From assembly GCA_964581365.1 (NCBI GenBank), contig CAZOOF010000028.1, forward strand, positions 1-27,626: DNA of 27,626 nt. The letters are read 5' to 3'. Under the pieces are notes generated by a model, which was not told where the DNA came from, made no database searches, and saw only the letters and a list, made by a program, of their open reading frames with translations. A program made the position numbers and the translations under genes. The DNA comes from JAITWN01 sp964581365 (GTDB lineage Bacteria; Pseudomonadota; Gammaproteobacteria; SZUA-140). How positions within the stretch are numbered: the first letter of the stretch is position 1; each line of letters opens with the position of its first letter. This document shows positions 24,039 through 27,626 of this stretch, piece after piece.

Positions 24039-25073
24039 ATGTCGACAGATATTAACAGGACACTCATCAGGCTTTCCCGGCGGGGTTATTTCCTGCTCAA
24101 CAACCGGCGTTACCGGGAAGCGGAAAAAATATTCCTCGAAGCATACTCGATGGACGACACCAACGCCTTCGTCCTCGTGGGGCTCGGCGACGTCTGCCGC
24201 AAGCTGCGCGAATTCGAGCGCGCCATCCAGTATTACGAGCGGATCCTGGAGATCGATCCGCGGAATGTATTCGCGCTGCGCGGTATGGGGAACGCATGGC
24301 GTGGTTTGCAGCGGCCGGAGCAGTCCATCGTCTACTGGCGCCGCTATCTGGAGTGCAATCCGAACGATTGCCATGTGATGGTCCGGCTCGCCGATTCGAT
24401 GCGCAGACTGGGGAAGATGGAAGAGGCGCGCGAAGTGTATCAGCGCGCGCTCAAGCACGGCGGCAATGACAGGTTTGCCTGTCTTGGCCTGGGCAACCTG
24501 CATTACAAGCTCGGCGAAGACGAGCAGGCGATAGCGATGCTGAACCGTTATCTGCGCTATGACCCGGACAACGTCGTCGTGCTCACCATGGTCGGCAGCA
24601 TTCATCACCGGCGCAAGGATTTTTCCGCGGCCTCGGCGTGCTTCGAGCACGCGCTCCGGATCGAGCCGCAGAACGTGTTCGCGATGAGCGGACTGGCCAA
24701 CAGCCGCCGTGGCGAGAACCGGCTGACCGAGGCGGTCGCATTGTGGGAGAAAGTGCTCGAGCAGGAGCCCGACAATCAGAATGTCCTGTCCCGTCTGGGT
24801 GATGCCATGGTGAGGCTGGGCGATGAAGCGAAAGGCGAAGCCTATTATCGTCGCTCGCTCGCCATGGGGTTCGATCCCTGGTCGATGCTGGGGCTTGCGA
24901 CCCTGTTGGAAAGGCGTGGAGACCACGAGCAGGCCGAAGCGGGGTGTCTGCAAATTCTGGAGCATATGCCGGAGAATGTCCGAGCCTTGCGTCTGCTCGC
25001 GCGCATCTATGAAGAAGAAGAGCGCTGGGATGAGGCCGATGGCCTGGAGGAGCGTATCCAGCAGATCGGCTGA
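24039..25073 (+). CDS. Tetratricopeptide-repeat protein
   Basis: 344-aa protein made almost wholly of about nine to ten tandem TPR units with a ~34-residue period, such as YREAEKIFLEAYSMDDTNAF, FERAIQYYERILEIDPRNVF and FSAASACFEHALRIEPQNVF. Each has the W/L-G-A-P spacing of the fold. It has no signal peptide or membrane helix, so it is probably a cytoplasmic scaffold; its partner is unknown. ATG 24039 has GAGG (24028-24031) seven bases upstream. It is divergent from prkA, sharing the 425-base control region, and stops 129 bases before sucA. The repeat pattern is clear but does not give a function; resemblance to spirochaetal or other TPR regulators should not be read into it. Confidence 0.88.
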   Translation: MSTDINRTLIRLSRRGYFLLNNRRYREAEKIFLEAYSMDDTNAFVLVGLGDVCRKLREFERAIQYYERILEIDPRNVFALRGMGNAWRGLQRPEQSIVYWRRYLECNPNDCHVMVRLADSMRRLGKMEEAREVYQRALKHGGNDRFACLGLGNLHYKLGEDEQAIAMLNRYLRYDPDNVVVLTMVGSIHHRRKDFSAASACFEHALRIEPQNVFAMSGLANSRRGENRLTEAVALWEKVLEQEPDNQNVLSRLGDAMVRLGDEAKGEAYYRRSLAMGFDPWSMLGLATLLERRGDHEQAEAGCLQILEHMPENVRALRLLARIYEEEERWDEADGLEERIQQIG

Positions 25074-25115
25074 TCGCCGGTCCGCTTCCCTTGTTTTTCC
25101 GCTTGGCCAGGATTC

Positions 25116-25131
25116 TGGCATCGTTCTTGCT
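25116..25131 (+). promoter_or_regulatory. Sigma-54-like sequence upstream of sucA
   Basis: TGGCATC-GTTC-TTGCT has GG and GC in the correct sigma-54 spacing (10 bases between) and ten of twelve consensus positions. The match is imperfect at CACG (here CATC). It lies 71 bases before the sucA start. A GCCAG/CTGGC hairpin (25106-25119) overlaps it, and a CCGCGG/CCGCGG stem (25138-25156) follows. A chance match is quite possible in a window of this size. Confidence 0.3.
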
Positions 25132-25202
25132 CGCAATCCGCGGCAGGTGTCCGCGGGCCGTCTCTGCGCCGTGGATGGTCTTCCATGGTCTGGGGTGGGA
25201 GA

Positions 25203-27626
25203 ATGGCCACGATGGGAAACGTGCCGCGACAAAGGGATCTTGCCGGCTGGTGGAGTTCCTCCCACCTGGCGGCGGCGAATGCAGGCTGGCTCGAGCAGTT
25301 GTATGAGGACTGGCTGCGCGACCCGACTGCGGTAGATCCGCACTGGGGAGACTGGTTTGCGTCATTTCCCCGCACCGATCTCGCACCCGAAGCCGCGCAT
25401 GCGGCTCTGCATGCCGAATTCATCCCGTCCGCGCAGCCGGCTCCACCAGTTCCGGCGCCGATCGAAGAGCATCTGCGTCTCATCCGTCAGTCTCATGTCC
25501 ATCAGCTGATCGAGGCCTATCGCGCACTGGGTCATCTCGCCGCCGACATCGATCCGCTGGGCCTGCGCGAGTTGCCCGAGGTTCAGGAGCTGCAGCCGGC
25601 ATTCTACGGCCTGACCGCCGAGGATCTGGAAGTGGTCTTCGAGGATCTGCCACCGGCCCTGCAAGGGCGACCGCTGGATGCGGTGATCGCCGGACTGCGC
25701 GAGATCTACTGCGGCACCTTCGCTGCCGAATATGTGCATGTCGCTGACGGCGTCGAGTTGCGCTGGCTGCGCGCGTGCATCGAGGCGCGCCTTCCCGAAC
25801 GTCCGGATCCCGGCATCCGCCTGCAACTGCTGCAGCGTCTCACCGCAGCCGAGGCGCTAGAGCGCTACCTGCATCATCGCTATGTTGGACAGAAGCGCTT
25901 CTCGCTGGAGGGCGCCGAGTCCCTCATTCCCCTGCTCGATGAACTCATACAGCGCGGCGGCGCTCAGGGAGTGAAGGAGATCGCCATCGGCATGGCGCAT
26001 CGCGGCCGGCTCAATGTCCTGGTCAACATCATGGGGAAGTCGCCGGCCGATCTGTTCCGTGAGTTCGAGGGCAGTGCAGCCGGGGCGGGAACGGGTGACG
26101 TCAAGTATCACCAGGGATTCTCGTCTAATCTCGATTCTCCGGGCGGACCGCTGCACGTGGCTCTCGCTTTCAATCCGTCCCACCTCGAAATCGTCTGTCC
26201 CGTCGTCGAGGGCTCGGTGCGGGCCCGCCAGGAGCGCCGGGGTGACCGTGACGGCAGTCAGGTAGTGCCGATTCTGATCCATGGTGATGCGGCATTCTCG
26301 GGACAGGGGGTGCTGATGGAAACCTTCAATATGTCCCAGTCGCGCGGTTACTCCAGCAAGGGGACGGTGCATGTGGTGGTGAACAATCAGATCGGGTTCA
26401 CCACCAGCAATCAGAAAGACGCCAGATCGACCCGTTATTGCACCGATGTCGCTAAGATGGTTAATGCCCCCATTTTTCACGTCAACGGCGACGATCCCGA
26501 GGCCGTGCTGCGTGCCGCGCGGCTCGCCATCGACTACCGGATGCGCTTCCGCAAGGACGTGGTCATCGATCTGGTGTGCTATCGCCGGCACGGACACAGC
26601 GAAGCCGACGAGCCCGCAGTCACTCAGCCGCTGATGTATCGAACGATTCGCGCCCGGCCCACCACCCGGGAGATATATGGTGCACGACTGCAGGAGGATG
26701 GGATGGTCGATGAAGCGGGCGCGGCGGCCATGATCGCGGAATACCGCGCCGCGCTGGAGGCCGGGCGTACGGTGACTCCGTACCTGCTGGCGCATGACGA
26801 GCTGGTGGTGCAGGGCGCCGTAGACTGGTCTCCTCATCTGGGCGGCGATCTGCGCCAGGAGCCGGATACCCGTATTACGCTCGAAGCGCTGCGGGATCTT
26901 GCTGCGCGGCTCGGCAGACTGCCGGCCGGCTTCGAGCTTCATCCGAATGTCGCCCGCATCTACGACAATCGGCGGAAGATGGCTGCCGGCGCGCTGCCGA
27001 TCGACTGGGGATTCGCCGAGCTGCTGTCCTATGCCACGCTGGTGACCAGCGGCTATGGGGTGCGCCTGTCCGGGCAGGACAGCGCGCGCGGCACTTTCTT
27101 TCATCGTCATGCCGCCGTGCATTGTCAGCGCGATGACAGCGTCTACGTTCCGCTGCGCCACCTCGATCCCGGGCAGGCGAACTTCCTGGTGACCAACTCC
27201 CTGCTGTCCGAGGAGGCGGTGCTGGCCTTCGAGTACGGCTATTCCACGACCGATCCCAATACGCTGGTCATCTGGGAGGCGCAGTTTGGGGATTTCGCCA
27301 ACAATGCTCAGGTGGTCATAGATCAGTTCATCAGCGCCGGGGAACAGAAGTGGAACCGGCTGTGCGGGCTGGTCATGTTCCTGCCGCATGGTTACGAAGG
27401 GCAGGGTCCCGAGCATTCCTCGGCGCGGCTGGAACGCTATCTCCAGCTTTGCGCGCAGCACAATATGCAGGTTTGCGTCCCCACCGTGCCGTCACAGATG
27501 TTTCATCTGCTGCGGCGGCAGATGCTGATGCGCGGGCGCAAGCCGCTGGTGGTGATGACACCGAAGAGTCTGCTCCGCCACAGGCTGTCGGTGAGCGCGC
27601 TCGAGGACTTTACTGAGGGTGCATTC
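25203..27626 (+). CDS. sucA: 2-oxoglutarate dehydrogenase E1 component SucA (3'-truncated by window edge)
   Basis: Thiamine-diphosphate-dependent E1 of the 2-oxoglutarate dehydrogenase complex, which decarboxylates 2-oxoglutarate in the TCA cycle and passes the succinyl group to E2. 808 codons are present; the family is usually ~930-950 aa, so about 130 residues lie to the right. The N-terminal E2-binding segment is seen (LEQLYEDWLRDP, then DPHW). Active-site histidines are His266 in GMAHRGRLNVLVN and His327 in NPSHLEIVCPVVEGS. The ThDP/Mg region is DAAFSGQG, NNQIGFTT and HVNGDDPEAV, then YRRHGHSEADEP. The Tkt-pyr and C-terminal parts include QDSARGTFFHRHA and EAQFGDFANNAQVVIDQFI. Start ATG 25203 (GGGGTG upstream); ATG 25212, three codons later, is an alternative. 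Confidence 0.96.
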   Translation, partial: MATMGNVPRQRDLAGWWSSSHLAAANAGWLEQLYEDWLRDPTAVDPHWGDWFASFPRTDLAPEAAHAALHAEFIPSAQPAPPVPAPIEEHLRLIRQSHVHQLIEAYRALGHLAADIDPLGLRELPEVQELQPAFYGLTAEDLEVVFEDLPPALQGRPLDAVIAGLREIYCGTFAAEYVHVADGVELRWLRACIEARLPERPDPGIRLQLLQRLTAAEALERYLHHRYVGQKRFSLEGAESLIPLLDELIQRGGAQGVKEIAIGMAHRGRLNVLVNIMGKSPADLFREFEGSAAGAGTGDVKYHQGFSSNLDSPGGPLHVALAFNPSHLEIVCPVVEGSVRARQERRGDRDGSQVVPILIHGDAAFSGQGVLMETFNMSQSRGYSSKGTVHVVVNNQIGFTTSNQKDARSTRYCTDVAKMVNAPIFHVNGDDPEAVLRAARLAIDYRMRFRKDVVIDLVCYRRHGHSEADEPAVTQPLMYRTIRARPTTREIYGARLQEDGMVDEAGAAAMIAEYRAALEAGRTVTPYLLAHDELVVQGAVDWSPHLGGDLRQEPDTRITLEALRDLAARLGRLPAGFELHPNVARIYDNRRKMAAGALPIDWGFAELLSYATLVTSGYGVRLSGQDSARGTFFHRHAAVHCQRDDSVYVPLRHLDPGQANFLVTNSLLSEEAVLAFEYGYSTTDPNTLVIWEAQFGDFANNAQVVIDQFISAGEQKWNRLCGLVMFLPHGYEGQGPEHSSARLERYLQLCAQHNMQVCVPTVPSQMFHLLRRQMLMRGRKPLVVMTPKSLLRHRLSVSALEDFTEGAF

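Noticed and set aside
24869..24885. tRNA T-loop-like GGTTCGATCC
   Set aside because: It lies inside the TPR coding frame and no cloverleaf arms flank it.
25074..25098. Possible terminator after the TPR gene (T-rich TTGTTTTT)
   Set aside because: No stable GC-rich stem lies directly before the T-run.
25857..27461. 534-codon open frame on the minus strand
   Set aside because: It is antisense to sucA, whose E1 motifs on the plus strand are unambiguous.
1..27626. Mobile elements, CRISPR arrays, phage or defence genes
   Set aside because: No transposase, integrase, repeat-spacer pattern or known defence domain was seen; gene content and base composition look uniform.

Overview
The window is GC-rich and very densely coded. 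It looks like a chromosomal segment of a free-living gammaproteobacterium. This assignment is inferred from gene content and close protein resemblance: an RhlE-type DEAD-box helicase, BipA/TypA, Uup, TamA/TamB, a prkA-yeaH-spoVR operon and a 2-oxoglutarate dehydrogenase E1 all read like gammaproteobacterial versions. No rRNA, tRNA, CRISPR array, insertion sequence, integrase or plasmid gene was seen. Two genes are cut by the window edges: the helicase at the left and sucA at the right.

Layout. 1-3130: rhlE (partial) and typA on the plus strand, each followed by a good intrinsic terminator. 3132-4541: an MFS transporter on the minus strand. Divergent from it are a small SET-domain methyltransferase (4732-5109) and a SprT-like zinc metalloprotein (5179-5781). 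5742-7862: uup and a DUF1289 gene on the minus strand; uup overlaps the sprT-like gene tail to tail. 8035-10416: a PAS-GAF-GGDEF-EAL cyclic-di-GMP protein on the plus strand. 10371-18844: a minus-strand block of tamA-tamB, then a sucrose-phosphatase-like HAD hydrolase, a four-helix membrane protein of unknown function, and a protein in which an NAD(P)H:quinone-oxidoreductase-like flavodoxin domain is joined to a UbiA-type prenyltransferase. 18905-23613: the minus-strand operon prkA-yeaH-spoVR. 24039-25073: a TPR protein, divergent from prkA. 25203-27626: the first 808 codons of sucA.

Working together. PrkA, YeaH and SpoVR form a widely conserved three-gene stress/starvation module. Here the operon is preceded on its own strand by a textbook sigma-54 (RpoN) promoter, TGGCACG-N4-TTGCT (23758-23773), which fits known RpoN control of yeaGH in enterics. 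TamA and TamB form the outer-membrane/periplasmic assembly module, with a 4-base start-stop overlap. The HAD/membrane-protein/fusion genes are spaced by 28 and 3 bases and so are probably one transcript. Their shared job is unknown, but the fusion links quinone reduction or flavin chemistry to membrane prenyl transfer.

The most unusual items are the flavodoxin-UbiA fusion with its orphan membrane partner, the sigma-54 promoter, and several short dyad symmetries just upstream of the MFS and GGDEF-EAL genes. Most of the rest is ordinary housekeeping content.
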